Numbered from the stretch's first letter, positions 16,915-25,470 are shown. The stretch is DNA of 64,000 nucleotides from JANRKB01 sp033763695 (GCA_033763695.1 JANRKB010000030.1:13003-77002), one strand, 5' to 3'. The notes: generated by a model from the sequence alone, not told the origin. Program-made: numbers and translations.

Positions 16915-18522
16915 TCAAGGCTGGTTTTTCGCCGGAATCCACAGTGTGTACTCGCCGTCGGGCGATGCCCTGCGCTCAAAACCGCGTGCCTCCGCCGCGT
17001 CCTTCAGTTGCACCGCGAGCCCCTCCAGCGAAGACTTGTACATGACCGCCGCCGGCGGGTCCGCCGCGAGGGCTTCGTCAAGTTGCGGCCCCCAGAGCAT
17101 TCGCCGTGCGCGACGCTCCTCCGGCGTCATGAACTTGCCGACATGAAACGTGAAACGCCCCGTCGCATACGGCGGATAGACACGCAGTCCGGCTTGCAAT
17201 GGAATGATGGGATCGATCGTGAGCACCCGCCCTTGGCCCTGGACATTCTCACGCACCCAATCCGCTGTTCTCGCGACCTTCGTCGGCGTCCACGCGCTCG
17301 GCGTCGCGATCCGATAGACCTGCCAATACCAGCGCGGGATGTTGATCGCGGCCGCGACAACGCCGGCGATGAGCACGGCGCGCGATACACGCTCCACGAT
17401 GCCGGTCGCGGTCTGCGCTTCGCCGTCCGGCGCGACCGACGCGAGCGTCGCCGCGACAATCAGCAGAAAGAACGGCAGCAGCACCGAGTGATACTGCATC
17501 TGCACCTGGAATGGCGCGTTGAGCCCCACAAACAGTGCGAATGCAACGCTGACCAGTGTCACGACGCGCACGCCCGATTCACTTCGCCAGTTGCTCGTCG
17601 CACGCCGCACCGCGAGCAGCCAACACGCCAGGCCGAGAAGGAACAAAGCGGCCAGATTCCCGGGGTCCGTACACCACGTCTGAAAGAAGTGCCCGATCTT
17701 GCCAACGAGTGAACTCTGCTGGGTGTTTCCTTCAAGCACATACGACTTGTACAGCGCGGGATACCCGAGATTGCCGAAGACGAAATCCTCCGGCGCCGCT
17801 CGATAGAGCGTCCATGTGGGCACGAGCGCTCCCGCCGCACCCGCGAACGCGAGAACGCCCGCGAGCAGCCGCCGCGCCGCGCCCAGTCGCGACGCCAGCA
17901 GCACGCCGCACAATCCGAGCACCCCGGCGGCGGGCGCGGTGGTCAGTCGGACGGTCACCGCAGCACCGAGCAACGCACCCACGACGATGAACCACGCGAC
18001 GCGCCCCGTCCGAACAGCGTGCAAGTGCAGCAGCACCGCGCCCAGTATCGCGCAGATGCTCGCGTCATGGTTCCAAGACCACCCGTTGGTGTAGGTGAAC
18101 ACCCGTGCCGAGATGTGAATGCCCATGAGCGCCAAGGCGATGTTGCGAGACTGTCGCTGGGGAAGCCGACTGAGCCACGCTCGCGACGCCCAGAACACCA
18201 TCATCACGCACAGCGTGCCGACGATCGCGGAGAACACGCGCGTCGCGAGCAGCGCGTTGTCGGAGAGTTGAATCACGCCCGCGTAGATGTACACGAGCAA
18301 CGGCGTGTGAAACAGCGGGTAGTCGACGTACGGCCGCAGCCCTTCCTGCACCAGCAACTGCGCGGGTGAAACGAACTGATGCTCGTCCAAGTCAAACGGG
18401 CGCGTCAACGCGCGGCTGAGCAGCAGCCCGAACACAACCAACGGCACGCCCACGCTCCAAAGCATGCCGCGCGATCGGGCTTGATCGCGAGTGCTCACCC
18501 CACGAAGATCGCCGTCCGCCAT
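16915..18522 (-). CDS. Polytopic membrane glycosyltransferase, GT-C fold (GT39/GT83-like)
   Basis: About 535 residues with roughly ten to twelve hydrophobic segments. The first periplasmic loop reads RPFDLDEHQFVSPAQL, containing the acidic Asp-Glu pair that follows helix 1 in lipid-phosphate-sugar-dependent mannosyl- and arabinosyltransferases. PLFHTPLLVYIYAGV matches the following helix. Such enzymes transfer sugars from polyprenyl-phosphate donors to proteins or lipids on the outer face of the inner membrane. ATG 18522 has GGAG seven bases upstream and is preferred to ATG 18546. The adjacent GT2 gene could make the polyprenyl-phosphate sugar it uses. Confidence 0.85.
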   Translation of the reverse strand: MADGDLRGVSTRDQARSRGMLWSVGVPLVVFGLLLSRALTRPFDLDEHQFVSPAQLLVQEGLRPYVDYPLFHTPLLVYIYAGVIQLSDNALLATRVFSAIVGTLCVMMVFWASRAWLSRLPQRQSRNIALALMGIHISARVFTYTNGWSWNHDASICAILGAVLLHLHAVRTGRVAWFIVVGALLGAAVTVRLTTAPAAGVLGLCGVLLASRLGAARRLLAGVLAFAGAAGALVPTWTLYRAAPEDFVFGNLGYPALYKSYVLEGNTQQSSLVGKIGHFFQTWCTDPGNLAALFLLGLACWLLAVRRATSNWRSESGVRVVTLVSVAFALFVGLNAPFQVQMQYHSVLLPFFLLIVAATLASVAPDGEAQTATGIVERVSRAVLIAGVVAAAINIPRWYWQVYRIATPSAWTPTKVARTADWVRENVQGQGRVLTIDPIIPLQAGLRVYPPYATGRFTFHVGKFMTPEERRARRMLWGPQLDEALAADPPAAVMYKSSLEGLAVQLKDAAEARGFERRASPDGEYTLWIPAKNQP

Positions 18523-18573
18523 GCAGCATCTCCAACGAGTCGCCATGCGCGTCCGACGCGTCGGACCGCGAAA

Positions 18574-19293
18574 CTACTGCATCAAGTTGTACTTGATGAT
18601 GCACCACATCGCCCGCACCCCGTCGCGCCAGCCGATCTTCTTCCCTTCCTCATAGGTGCGGCCTGAGTAAGAGATGCCCACCTCATAGATGCGACACCGC
18701 AGCCGAGCAACTTTGGCCGTGATCTCGGGTTCAAAGCCGAAGCGATTCTCTTCGATCTTGATCCCCTGAATGATCTCTCGCTTGAAGACCTTGTAGCACA
18801 CTTCCATGTCCGTCAGGTTCAGATTGGTCAACATGTTCGACGCGAGCGTCAACGCCTTGTTACCCAGAGAGTGCCAGAAATAAAGCACGCGATGGCATTC
18901 ACCGCCCGCGAACCGCGATCCAAAAACAACGTCCGCACGCCCGTCCAGGATCGGCGCGAGCAGCCTCGGATACTCCTGTGGGTCGTACTCCAGATCCGCG
19001 TCCTGCACGATGACCGCGTCGCCCGTTGCCGCGGCAAAGCCGGTCCGCAGCGCGGCACCCTTGCCCTGGTTCACCTCGTGGTACAGCACGCGAACGTCAT
19101 TCCGATCCTTCCAGATCGTCTCCGCCGCGGTCTTGAGCCGATCGCGCGTGCCGTCGCGCGAGCAGTCATCCACGAGGATGATCTCCTTCTCAACCGGCGA
19201 GGCCTCCACCCGCCGGACGAGTTCCAAGATCGTGTTGTTCTCGTTGTAGACGGGGATGACGACGGACAGTTTCAAGTGCGGCACCTCAACCAC
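18574..19293 (-). CDS. Family 2 glycosyltransferase, dolichyl/polyprenyl-phosphate sugar synthase type
   Basis: A 239-residue GT-A enzyme. KLSVVIPVYNE is the first strand; VDDCSRDGT binds the nucleotide; QDADLEYDP holds the metal-binding DxD; FGSRFAGGE and GRTYEEGKKIGWRDG match the acceptor region of DPM1/DpgS-type synthases. There are no C-terminal membrane helices. It probably loads a sugar onto undecaprenyl phosphate for the adjacent GT-C enzyme; that link is inferred from proximity and orientation. The likely start is GTG at 19293. Confidence 0.92.
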   Translation of the reverse strand: MVEVPHLKLSVVIPVYNENNTILELVRRVEASPVEKEIILVDDCSRDGTRDRLKTAAETIWKDRNDVRVLYHEVNQGKGAALRTGFAAATGDAVIVQDADLEYDPQEYPRLLAPILDGRADVVFGSRFAGGECHRVLYFWHSLGNKALTLASNMLTNLNLTDMEVCYKVFKREIIQGIKIEENRFGFEPEITAKVARLRCRIYEVGISYSGRTYEEGKKIGWRDGVRAMWCIIKYNLMQ

Positions 19294-19410
19294 TGAGCCG
19301 AACGCCGCCTCGCGTGAGGCGACGCTTGCCCAAGTTGGTCGGCACTATAACGCCCAAGCCGGCTGGAGTCTGGAATCATCAAGAGCCGCGGCAAGCGCCT
19401 CGCGGCCATC

Positions 19411-20121
19411 TCACCGCCGCTGACGCGCCGCGAGCATTACGCCGCCGAGCAGCAGCGGCATCGCCGCAGGCGCTGGAATGACAAGCGTCTGAAACGACGC
19501 ACCCGCGTCGATGTCGATCCAGTCGCCAGAGCCCGCGTCGCCGTTGCGGTAGAGCCGCAGCACTTCGGGCGCGGTCCAGCGGATCGGCGGCTTGCCCTCG
19601 CCGGCGTAGGCGTCGAGGGGAGCGTCTGAGGAGAAGGTGAGCGAACCACCCGCGGCACTCATGTAGTCGCCAAAGCGCGTGGAGAGCAAGATGTTACGTG
19701 CCGCAAGGTCTCGATGCACAATGCCGCCCGAACGCATGCTGACGATCGGTGCGTCGGCCTCGAACGAGAACGAGACGAAGTCTGAAACTTCGAGTTGAAC
19801 GTCCGGACCCCGCAAGTGGTCGGTGTCGCCGCAGAGCGGATTGTTGCCCTTGACGCCCTTGTCCTTGTAGAGCGGGTTATCGACGACGCCTCCGTCGGCG
19901 GTGGGCGACGGCTGGAGCGTGACGAGCGCGTTGCCAAAGAACTGCACCACATTTGGGTGGGGCCGGATGCCGCTTGAGAAGTCGGCCTGCTGGAATGAGA
20001 ACGACATGTCGTGCGACAGCCAAACGTCGGCGGCAGCCGCGCTCGTCGTGCCAAGGCCCGCCGCGACGAGTGCGACGCTGGCCCCAACAGCCACACGGAA
20101 ACAGTCACGATGCACACACAT
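19411..20121 (-). CDS. Exported PEP-CTERM-type protein containing a degenerate tyrosine-kinase-like C-lobe
   Basis: 236 residues. Residues 1-32 form a signal peptide. The C-terminus (VIPAPAAMPLLLGG plus an Arg cluster) is a PAP variant of the PEP-CTERM sorting tail. Between them, RPHPNVVQFFG (about 53-63) resembles the alphaC-beta4 region of tyrosine kinases. IVHRDLAARNILLS (134-147) matches their catalytic loop, and PIRWTAPEVL (179-188) matches the P+1/APE segment. The 43-residue spacing from HRD to PIRW equals that of Eph-type kinases, and Tyr172 aligns with an activation-loop Tyr. The DFG position reads AAG, and the Gly-rich loop, lysine strand and everything after APE are missing, so kinase activity is unlikely. 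Start: ATG 20121 with GGAG eight bases upstream; ATG 20127 is an alternative. Confidence 0.8.
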   Translation of the reverse strand: MCVHRDCFRVAVGASVALVAAGLGTTSAAAADVWLSHDMSFSFQQADFSSGIRPHPNVVQFFGNALVTLQPSPTADGGVVDNPLYKDKGVKGNNPLCGDTDHLRGPDVQLEVSDFVSFSFEADAPIVSMRSGGIVHRDLAARNILLSTRFGDYMSAAGGSLTFSSDAPLDAYAGEGKPPIRWTAPEVLRLYRNGDAGSGDWIDIDAGASFQTLVIPAPAAMPLLLGGVMLAARQRR

Positions 20122-20443
20122 GCTCATCTCTCCACGTTTAAGCCTCGGTCACGCTCGCGACGGCGGAAGTCGCCACAGAGCAGCATGATGCCGAACACCG
20201 GCGTGCGAGGCAAGCCCTGAATCCACGCACCCATCCGCGCTCGGCACGACACCTTCCCACACCCAAACCGAGCATGGGCGGTGGGTGTTCGCCCCTCAGA
20301 TTTGTGTCGAGCTCCGAGAAACTTGCCGCAGACCGGTGCTTTTCTTGGCAATTCTCGGAATCACGCGGCATGTTTCTTTGTGCCCGCGCGATCGGTGTGC
20401 CTCGATGTTCGGGTCCGGTCGTGCGGAATGTGGAGGTAGAAGA
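20122..20443. other. Shared upstream region of two divergent PEP-CTERM-type genes
   Basis: A 322-bp non-coding spacer. It must hold the promoters of both flanking genes. I see no strong -35/-10 pair or known riboswitch and mark no individual site. Short frames here have no recognisable product. Confidence 0.5.
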
Positions 20444-21055
20444 ATGAAGACTGTCTCGATCGTCGCGGCGCTCGCCGCTGCCGCACTGTCCGGTGTTGCT
20501 CTCGCAGATGCGCCGCCGCTGGCGACGCTCAACGCCAAGATCAACGTGGACAATGTGTTCGACGCGTACGTCTCCGACTCGGCGACGACGTTGGGGACCA
20601 AGTTCCTGTCGGGCGTCGACTGGCCGACCACGTACACTGGCTCATTCGACATCGCCCAAGCTGGCACGTACTACATCCACGTCGTCGCGACGGATCTGGG
20701 TCCGCCGGCCATGTTCATCGGCGCGTTCACGCTCAACCTGGGAACAGCCGACAGCGCGCTCTTCGCCAACGGCACGAACAAACTCTTCTCCAACTCCACC
20801 GACTGGACGGCCCATCTCGGCTCACTTGCCGGCGCGACCGCGCCGATTGCTGACTTCGGCGGCGCGGGCGGCGGCCAGATCTGGGACGGCTCCGTAGGCT
20901 CCAAATACACCAAGGACTCCCACTACATCTGGCACGGCGCGACCAGCGGCGAGATGACCACGGTCTTCACCGCCTCCTTCGTCGTTGTCCCCGCCCCCGG
21001 CGCGGCGGCTCTCGCTGGCCTCGGGGTGCTCGCACTGGGTCGTCGTCGTCGCTGA
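20444..21055 (+). CDS. Exported PEP-CTERM-type protein
   Basis: 203 residues. MKTVSIVAALAAAALSGVALA is a signal peptide. The C-terminus VVPAPGAAALAGLGVLALG followed by RRRR is the planctomycete PEP-CTERM-type sorting tail. The middle is beta-rich: the block DNVFDAYVSDSATTLGT followed by TYYIHVVATDLG resembles small carbohydrate-binding or jelly-roll domains found in other PEP-CTERM proteins, but I cannot name the ligand. GGAGG seven bases before ATG 20444 is one of the best ribosome sites in the window. It is divergent from the kinase-like PEP-CTERM gene. A bidirectional terminator follows. Confidence 0.85.
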   Translation: MKTVSIVAALAAAALSGVALADAPPLATLNAKINVDNVFDAYVSDSATTLGTKFLSGVDWPTTYTGSFDIAQAGTYYIHVVATDLGPPAMFIGAFTLNLGTADSALFANGTNKLFSNSTDWTAHLGSLAGATAPIADFGGAGGGQIWDGSVGSKYTKDSHYIWHGATSGEMTTVFTASFVVVPAPGAAALAGLGVLALGRRRR

Positions 21056-21080
21056 GCCATCGTCACTGACATGAACGAAC

Positions 21081-21106
21081 AAAGGCCACCATACTGGTGG
21101 CCTTTT
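21081..21106 (+). terminator. Rho-independent terminator, usable on both strands
   Basis: AAAGGCCACC, a 5-base loop, then GGTGGCCTTTT. It lies between the convergent PEP-CTERM-type gene and the yajQ-like gene. The flanking A and T runs let it act in either direction. Confidence 0.9.
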
Positions 21107-21153
21107 CATTTGCATCACGCCGTGGGTGTGCCACGCGTCCGACGCGGCTCGCG

Positions 21154-21645
21154 TCAGCTCTTCATGTTCACGAACTGCACCGGCACCGGCAGATCGGCCT
21201 GCGTCAGCAGCGACATGCACGTCCGCAGATCATCGATCTGCTTGCCGGTCAGGCGCACTTCTTCGCCCATGATCGAGGCCTGTACCTTCAGCCCGCTGTC
21301 CTTGACGATCTTGACGACCTGCTTGGCGTGCTCCTGCTCCAGCCCTGAGCGGATCTTCACCTCGCGTTTGAGCATCCCCGCCGCGCCGGGCTCGGCGTCC
21401 TTCCACTCAAACGCCTTGGGGTTGATGTTTCGGCGCATGGCGGCGGACTGGAAGATCTCCTGCAGCGCCCGCATCTTCATGTCGTCGACGGTGACGAACT
21501 TGAGCTTCTTCTCCTTCTGATCAACCGTGATCTCGGCGTGGACGCCGCGGAAGTCGAATCGGGCGGCGAGCATCTTCTTGAAGTTGTTGACGGCGTTGTC
21601 AAGCTCGGCAAAGTCCATGCGGCTGACGACATCAAGACTGGGCAT
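21154..21645 (-). CDS. YajQ family nucleotide-binding protein
   Basis: 163 residues, the standard YajQ length. MPSLDVVSRMDFAELDNAVNN is the family's conserved N-terminus, and the C-terminus DLPVPVQFVNMKS also fits (family: D-P-QF-N-R). Members bind nucleotides, and some bind cyclic di-GMP and act as transcription co-factors; that role is family knowledge and is not shown here. I chose ATG 21645 for the conserved start; GGAG lies upstream. Confidence 0.95.
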   Translation of the reverse strand: MPSLDVVSRMDFAELDNAVNNFKKMLAARFDFRGVHAEITVDQKEKKLKFVTVDDMKMRALQEIFQSAAMRRNINPKAFEWKDAEPGAAGMLKREVKIRSGLEQEHAKQVVKIVKDSGLKVQASIMGEEVRLTGKQIDDLRTCMSLLTQADLPVPVQFVNMKS

Positions 21646-21732
21646 GAAGGCATCTCCATCGAAGCAAGGCGGGTGCAGACCCCAGAACGCGTGGCTCACA
21701 CGGGACCGACGGCACGTTGTATCCTAGCGACC

Positions 21733-22584
21733 ATGATGGCAAATCTCGGCATGATTCGATGGTCCGCGGTCCTTGCGCTCGCTCTCGTCCTGCCGCTGCT
21801 CGGCGCGTGCTCTTCCTCCGCGCCGCGCCTGCGCGGAGCCGTCGACTCCACAGACGTCAACGGCTTCCAGATCGCCTCGCTGCACAACCCGCAACTCGGC
21901 GCGTCCACCCAACTTGTACTCGCCGTCGCGGCCCCGAGCACACCCGCAGAAACACGCTTCGTCCGCGTCTGGATGCTCGAACGATTCGATCGTCACTCAT
22001 CCTGGACAGTCGTCCACGGCCCATTCGCCGGTGCCGTCGGTGCCAACGGCTTTGCACCTCCGGGCGAGAAGCGTGAGGGCGACAAACGCACGCCCAGCGG
22101 CATCTACACGATCACCGAGCTCTTCGGGTCCGATGCGGCCTTCAAGCCACGTTTGCCGTACAAGATCGCCACCGAGAACGACGCGTGGTGCGAAGACCCG
22201 ACGTCGCCGCACTACAACCAGTGGATCAGCGGAGAGGAAGCCAAGAAGGCCAACGACCGCCTCGCACGAAACGATGACCTCTACATCCACGCGGCGGTGA
22301 TCGACTACAACCGCTGGCCGGTTGTGCCGGGCGCGGGCAGCGCGATCTTCATGCACAAGGCTGATCCCGCGGGCGCGGGCACGCTGGGGTGCGTGGGTCT
22401 GGAACAAGGCCCGCTTGACACCATCCTGCTGAGGCTCGACCCGGCAAAGACGCCGCTGATCATGATGGGCACGCTTGATGTGCTGAAGAACGCGGACTCG
22501 GGCTTCCAAGCCCCGCCCAAGCCGCCGACCACGCCAATCGCACCGCCAGCAGCAACACCCGCCGCGACGCCCACCAAGAGTTGA
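21733..22584 (+). CDS. L,D-transpeptidase (YkuD domain) lipoprotein
   Basis: Peptidoglycan cross-linking or lipoprotein-attachment enzyme, 283 residues. VLALALVLPLLGACSSS is a lipoprotein signal with Cys at the cleavage site. The YkuD domain is visible as GEKREGDKRTPSGIYTI, then LYIHAAVIDYN, and the active site IFMHKADPAGAGTLGCVGL, in which His and Cys form the catalytic pair (family HX-SxGC). The Ser before Gly-Cys is Thr here. A Pro/Ala-rich tail follows. Two adjacent ATGs (21733, 21736) are possible starts. It is divergent from the yajQ-like gene. Confidence 0.9.
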   Translation: MMANLGMIRWSAVLALALVLPLLGACSSSAPRLRGAVDSTDVNGFQIASLHNPQLGASTQLVLAVAAPSTPAETRFVRVWMLERFDRHSSWTVVHGPFAGAVGANGFAPPGEKREGDKRTPSGIYTITELFGSDAAFKPRLPYKIATENDAWCEDPTSPHYNQWISGEEAKKANDRLARNDDLYIHAAVIDYNRWPVVPGAGSAIFMHKADPAGAGTLGCVGLEQGPLDTILLRLDPAKTPLIMMGTLDVLKNADSGFQAPPKPPTTPIAPPAATPAATPTKS

Positions 22585-22656
22585 TCGGACTCGGCGGGCA
22601 CCGCTCGCGAATCTGCCGCCTTGGCTCGCTCGAACTCGCTTGCGGAGATCTCCACC

Positions 22657-23031
22657 ATGCTCAAGGCGTATCTGCTCTTCAACGGCGTGCTCTACATCCT
22701 CTTCGCGCTGTGGTGCACGATCGCGCCGGCCAAGACGGCCAACTTCCTTGGGCTGGACTTTCGCAGCGGTTCGGGAAAGAGCGAGTACATCACGGTCTAC
22801 GGCGGGCTTGAGTTCGGCCTCGGACTCTTCTTCCTTGCCGCCGCGCTGAAGCCAGAACTCACGCAGGCGGGCCTGCTCTTCTCGCTCATGTTCTACGGCT
22901 CGCTCGCCGTCTGGCGGATCTACACCTTCCTGACCGTGCCCGGCATTCTGAAGCCGACGTACTTCTTCGGCGGGTCCGAGATCCTGCTCGCGATCCTGGC
23001 CGTCGGGCTGTTCCTGACTCGGAAGCCCTGA
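22657..23031 (+). CDS. Small four-helix membrane protein (DUF4345-like)
   Basis: 124 residues, almost entirely four hydrophobic helices. GGLEFGLGLFFLAAAL and FYGSLAVWRIYTF resemble DUF4345-type membrane proteins of unknown function; this is a judgement from pattern only. ATG 22657 has GGAG nine bases upstream; an upstream in-frame TTG would add twelve residues. It lies in a row of plus-strand envelope genes. Confidence 0.75.
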   Translation: MLKAYLLFNGVLYILFALWCTIAPAKTANFLGLDFRSGSGKSEYITVYGGLEFGLGLFFLAAALKPELTQAGLLFSLMFYGSLAVWRIYTFLTVPGILKPTYFFGGSEILLAILAVGLFLTRKP

Positions 23032-23133
23032 GCACGCTGCCCTTTTTCGATTCTTTTTTGCCCGATTGCCGAACCTTCTTGCGGGCCCGTGCGCTTGTAC
23101 GTGAGCACACGATGTTTTTCGCAGGGAGCGGCC

Positions 23134-23766
23134 ATGTCCACAGCACTCGACGCGGGTCCACAATCGGCGACGACAGCGGACGCACCGCGCACTGTCTCGC
23201 TGCCGCTGCTCGACTCACTGCGGATCGCGTCGCCATGCCCGGCATCGTGGGTTCAGATGGTCGGCGACGACATCACCCGCCACTGCGCCCAGTGCGATCT
23301 CGACGTCCACAACATCTCAGCGATGTCGCGCGAGGACGCCGAGGCGTTTCTGCAAGCCCGAAAGAACGCGTCACGCACCTGCGTCCGCTTCTTCCGTCGC
23401 GCCGACGGCACCATTCTCACGCAGGATTGTCCAGTCGGCCTCGCACTCTGGCGTCGGCGTGCGGCGGCGGGCGTCTCGCGGGTCGCGGCGGCGATGCTGT
23501 TTGTGTTCACCGGTGGCATGATGCTCTCAGCCAATCGCACGCCGTGGCTGCCTGAACGCCTGCGTGCGATGGAGCCGTTCAAGACGGTGTCGGCGTGGCT
23601 GAACCCGATCGCGGCACCGGCACCACCAATAACCTCTGGCAGTTGGATCGCTGGCTTGGCGATAGCACCGCCGCCGGCACCAAATCCCCAGCCACCGGCG
23701 AATGGCGGCGTGCAGAAGAAGTCATCGAAGACGACCGCGCACGCTTCTCGAAAGGCCAACAAGTGA
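23134..23766 (+). CDS. Cys-rich N-terminal domain protein with one membrane helix
   Basis: 210 residues. The N-terminal cytoplasmic part has the pattern C-x3-W-x2-M...R-x-C-x2-C-x3-V-x-N-IS (SPCPASWVQM, RHCAQCDLDVHNIS). This resembles the small Cys-pair domain found at the N-terminus of many Bacteroidetes and planctomycete membrane proteins, where a metal is probably bound. A helix (VSRVAAAMLFVFTGGMML) follows near residue 125, then a Pro/Ala-rich tail ending in a basic stretch. Start ATG 23134 has GGAG six bases upstream. Its stop codon overlaps a GTG that may start the next gene. Confidence 0.78.
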   Translation: MSTALDAGPQSATTADAPRTVSLPLLDSLRIASPCPASWVQMVGDDITRHCAQCDLDVHNISAMSREDAEAFLQARKNASRTCVRFFRRADGTILTQDCPVGLALWRRRAAAGVSRVAAAMLFVFTGGMMLSANRTPWLPERLRAMEPFKTVSAWLNPIAAPAPPITSGSWIAGLAIAPPPAPNPQPPANGGVQKKSSKTTAHASRKANK

Positions 23767-24296
23767 TTCTCGCGTCGCTGGGCATCTTCATCGTCTGGGC
23801 CGCGTGCATGGTTTCGGGCCTGCTCTGGCCACAGTCCGAACTGACGCGTCAGGCGGCGATCGCGCTCGTCACGCTCCCCGTGGGCGTGGCGTGGCTGATG
23901 ATGGAGTGCGTCCACGCCGTGACGCCGCGCCGTCTCTTCGACCGGCGCCGACACGCGGCGTTCGCACGCCTCCTCCACGGCACTTTCGTCGGCACGCTCG
24001 GCGTCTTGCTCAGTCTGCTCTTCTTGCCTCTGGTCGATGAATGGTCCCCGGACGCGATCACGCTGGGCTTCGCCTCCGCCGCGGCGGCCTTGATCTGCAC
24101 CCTGCCGCGCGGACGCATCGCCGCTGGCCACTTGCCCGCACTGCGACTACGACATCGCGACCCTCGCCCCAGGCACGCCCTGCCCCGAGTGCGGCAATGC
24201 CACCACTCATGCACCGGCGCGTGCTTCCGCTCACGCACAGGCACGCCATCCGGCTACCCTCTGAGCCATGCATGTGGTCTCGTTCTACACCGGTGA
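23763..24296 (+). CDS. Membrane protein whose zinc-ribbon C-terminus is out of frame
   Basis: The frame encodes four hydrophobic segments (ASLGIFIVWAACMVSGLL first, ITLGFASAAAALICTLP last). The proposed start is GTG 23763, overlapping the previous stop as GTGA. The same frame is open from GTG 23595 (EEVIEDDRARFSKGQQ), which is also possible. After about 24100 the frame turns Arg-rich and runs 29 bp into the next gene. The frame one base further on encodes CPHCDYDIATLAPGTPCPECG from about 24133 and stops at 24264, three bases before the next ATG. That is the classic planctomycete zinc ribbon, so the intended product probably ends there, and one surplus base (or a real mutation) separates the halves. 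Confidence 0.65.
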   Translation: MILASLGIFIVWAACMVSGLLWPQSELTRQAAIALVTLPVGVAWLMMECVHAVTPRRLFDRRRHAAFARLLHGTFVGTLGVLLSLLFLPLVDEWSPDAITLGFASAAAALICTLPRGRIAAGHLPALRLRHRDPRPRHALPRVRQCHHSCTGACFRSRTGTPSGYPLSHACGLVLHR

Positions 24297-24891
24297 CGGA
24301 CGCTTCGCGGAGCTCGCGGCCAAACTCCGCGCCAGCTGCGAGAAGTTCAACATCCCCCACTCCATTGAGCAGCTCCCGTCTGACAACGACTGGATCAAGA
24401 ACCTGATGCGCAAGCCATCGTTCATGCTGCGCAAGCTCGACGAACTCAAGCAGCCGATCGTCTGGCTCGATGCGGACTGCGAGGTCATCCAGTATCCGAC
24501 GCTGCTGGACGACAACTCGTACGACATGCAGATCTTCAACTGGGTGCCTATCAAGAAGCCGGACGAGCATGCCGCCGATCCGCTGCGCCTCGTCGCGGCG
24601 TCGGGCGTGGTGTATCTGAACAACACGGCTCCGGCGCAACGGCTGCTCTATCGCTGGATCGCCGCGTGCAAGTCAACGAAGCAGAAGGCAGACGACCAGA
24701 TCCTGGACGTGGTTTATCGCGAAGAATGCAAAGGCAAGATCAACTGCCGCTGGCTGCCGCCGGAGTACAACCGCATGGACTCGTACTTCCCCGACGTCCA
24801 GCCGGTGATCAATCACATCTTCAAGGCTGGCGCGTTCTTCTTCACAGAAGGCGAAATGCCACCGGTGGTGCCGGGCACGCTGCCGCTCTGA
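24268..24891 (+). CDS. Putative nucleotide-diphospho-sugar transferase
   Basis: 207 residues of GT-A type. The core carries IVWLDADCEVIQYP, a DxD metal/nucleotide site near residue 70. A strand-loop block LRLVAASGVVYLNNT and the ADDQILDVVY segment follow, as in the nucleotide-diphospho-sugar transferase family (PF03407-like). There is no membrane helix, so it is cytosolic. The acceptor is unknown. ATG 24268 immediately follows the end of the zinc-ribbon frame of the upstream gene, suggesting one operon. Confidence 0.8.
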   Translation: MHVVSFYTGDGRFAELAAKLRASCEKFNIPHSIEQLPSDNDWIKNLMRKPSFMLRKLDELKQPIVWLDADCEVIQYPTLLDDNSYDMQIFNWVPIKKPDEHAADPLRLVAASGVVYLNNTAPAQRLLYRWIAACKSTKQKADDQILDVVYREECKGKINCRWLPPEYNRMDSYFPDVQPVINHIFKAGAFFFTEGEMPPVVPGTLPL

Positions 24892-24909
24892 CGCCGCGGC
24901 CCGCGAATC

Positions 24910-25470
24910 TCACTCCACCGTCACGCTGGAGCGGATGGCATCGATCTTCTTCTTGCCGATGCCCTTGACGCGATCAAGGTCAGTCAGCTTCTTGAACGCG
25001 CCGTTCTTGGTGCGATCTGCAATGATCGCCTGAGCGAGCTTGGGTCCGATGCCCGGAAGCAAGGCGAGTTGCTCGGCGGTCGCGACGTTCAGATTGATCC
25101 GCTCGCCGATCGCGCGTGCCGGCCCGGGCTGCTGAACGATCTCGACGGGCTTGTGTTCTGGCGCACGCACGATCGCAGGGGCAGGCGGAGCCGTCTCCAC
25201 CTTCTTGGCGTTCTCGTTCGTGGCGGCCGAAGGCGTCTGGCTCGCGCCAGCGTCAGGCGTGCCCGGCACGGGCTCGGCAGCCGTCTGCGCCGCGTCGCTC
25301 CGAGTCACCTGTGCCGCGTGCGCGACATGCAGTGCCTGGGCTGGATTCAAGATCCGCCATGCGCCGCCCGCCACGGCACACGCCGAGAGCACCCCGGCGG
25401 CCAACCAAGCCACGCGAACTGCACGAGCCTTGTTGCGAACCGGGCGAGAATGAAAGACTGCGCTTGGCAT
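24910..25470 (-). CDS. ComEA-type helix-hairpin-helix protein with membrane anchor
   Basis: 186 residues. An N-terminal helix (VAWLAAGVLSACAVAGGAW) anchors the protein, an Ala/Pro linker of about 80 residues follows, and residues 125-186 form the paired helix-hairpin-helix: INLNVATAEQLALLPGIGPKL then LTDLDRVKGIGKKKIDAI. ComEA proteins bind incoming double-stranded DNA at the cell surface during natural transformation; here the role is inferred from domain and layout only, since no other com gene is in the window. ATG 25470 has GGAGG four bases upstream. Confidence 0.9.
   Translation of the reverse strand: MPSAVFHSRPVRNKARAVRVAWLAAGVLSACAVAGGAWRILNPAQALHVAHAAQVTRSDAAQTAAEPVPGTPDAGASQTPSAATNENAKKVETAPPAPAIVRAPEHKPVEIVQQPGPARAIGERINLNVATAEQLALLPGIGPKLAQAIIADRTKNGAFKKLTDLDRVKGIGKKKIDAIRSSVTVE

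Noticed and set aside
23595..23762. Long N-terminal extension of the zinc-ribbon membrane protein
   Set aside because: It overlaps the previous gene by about 170 bp; both frames have similar third-position GC, so I prefer the GTG overlap start but keep it as an alternative.
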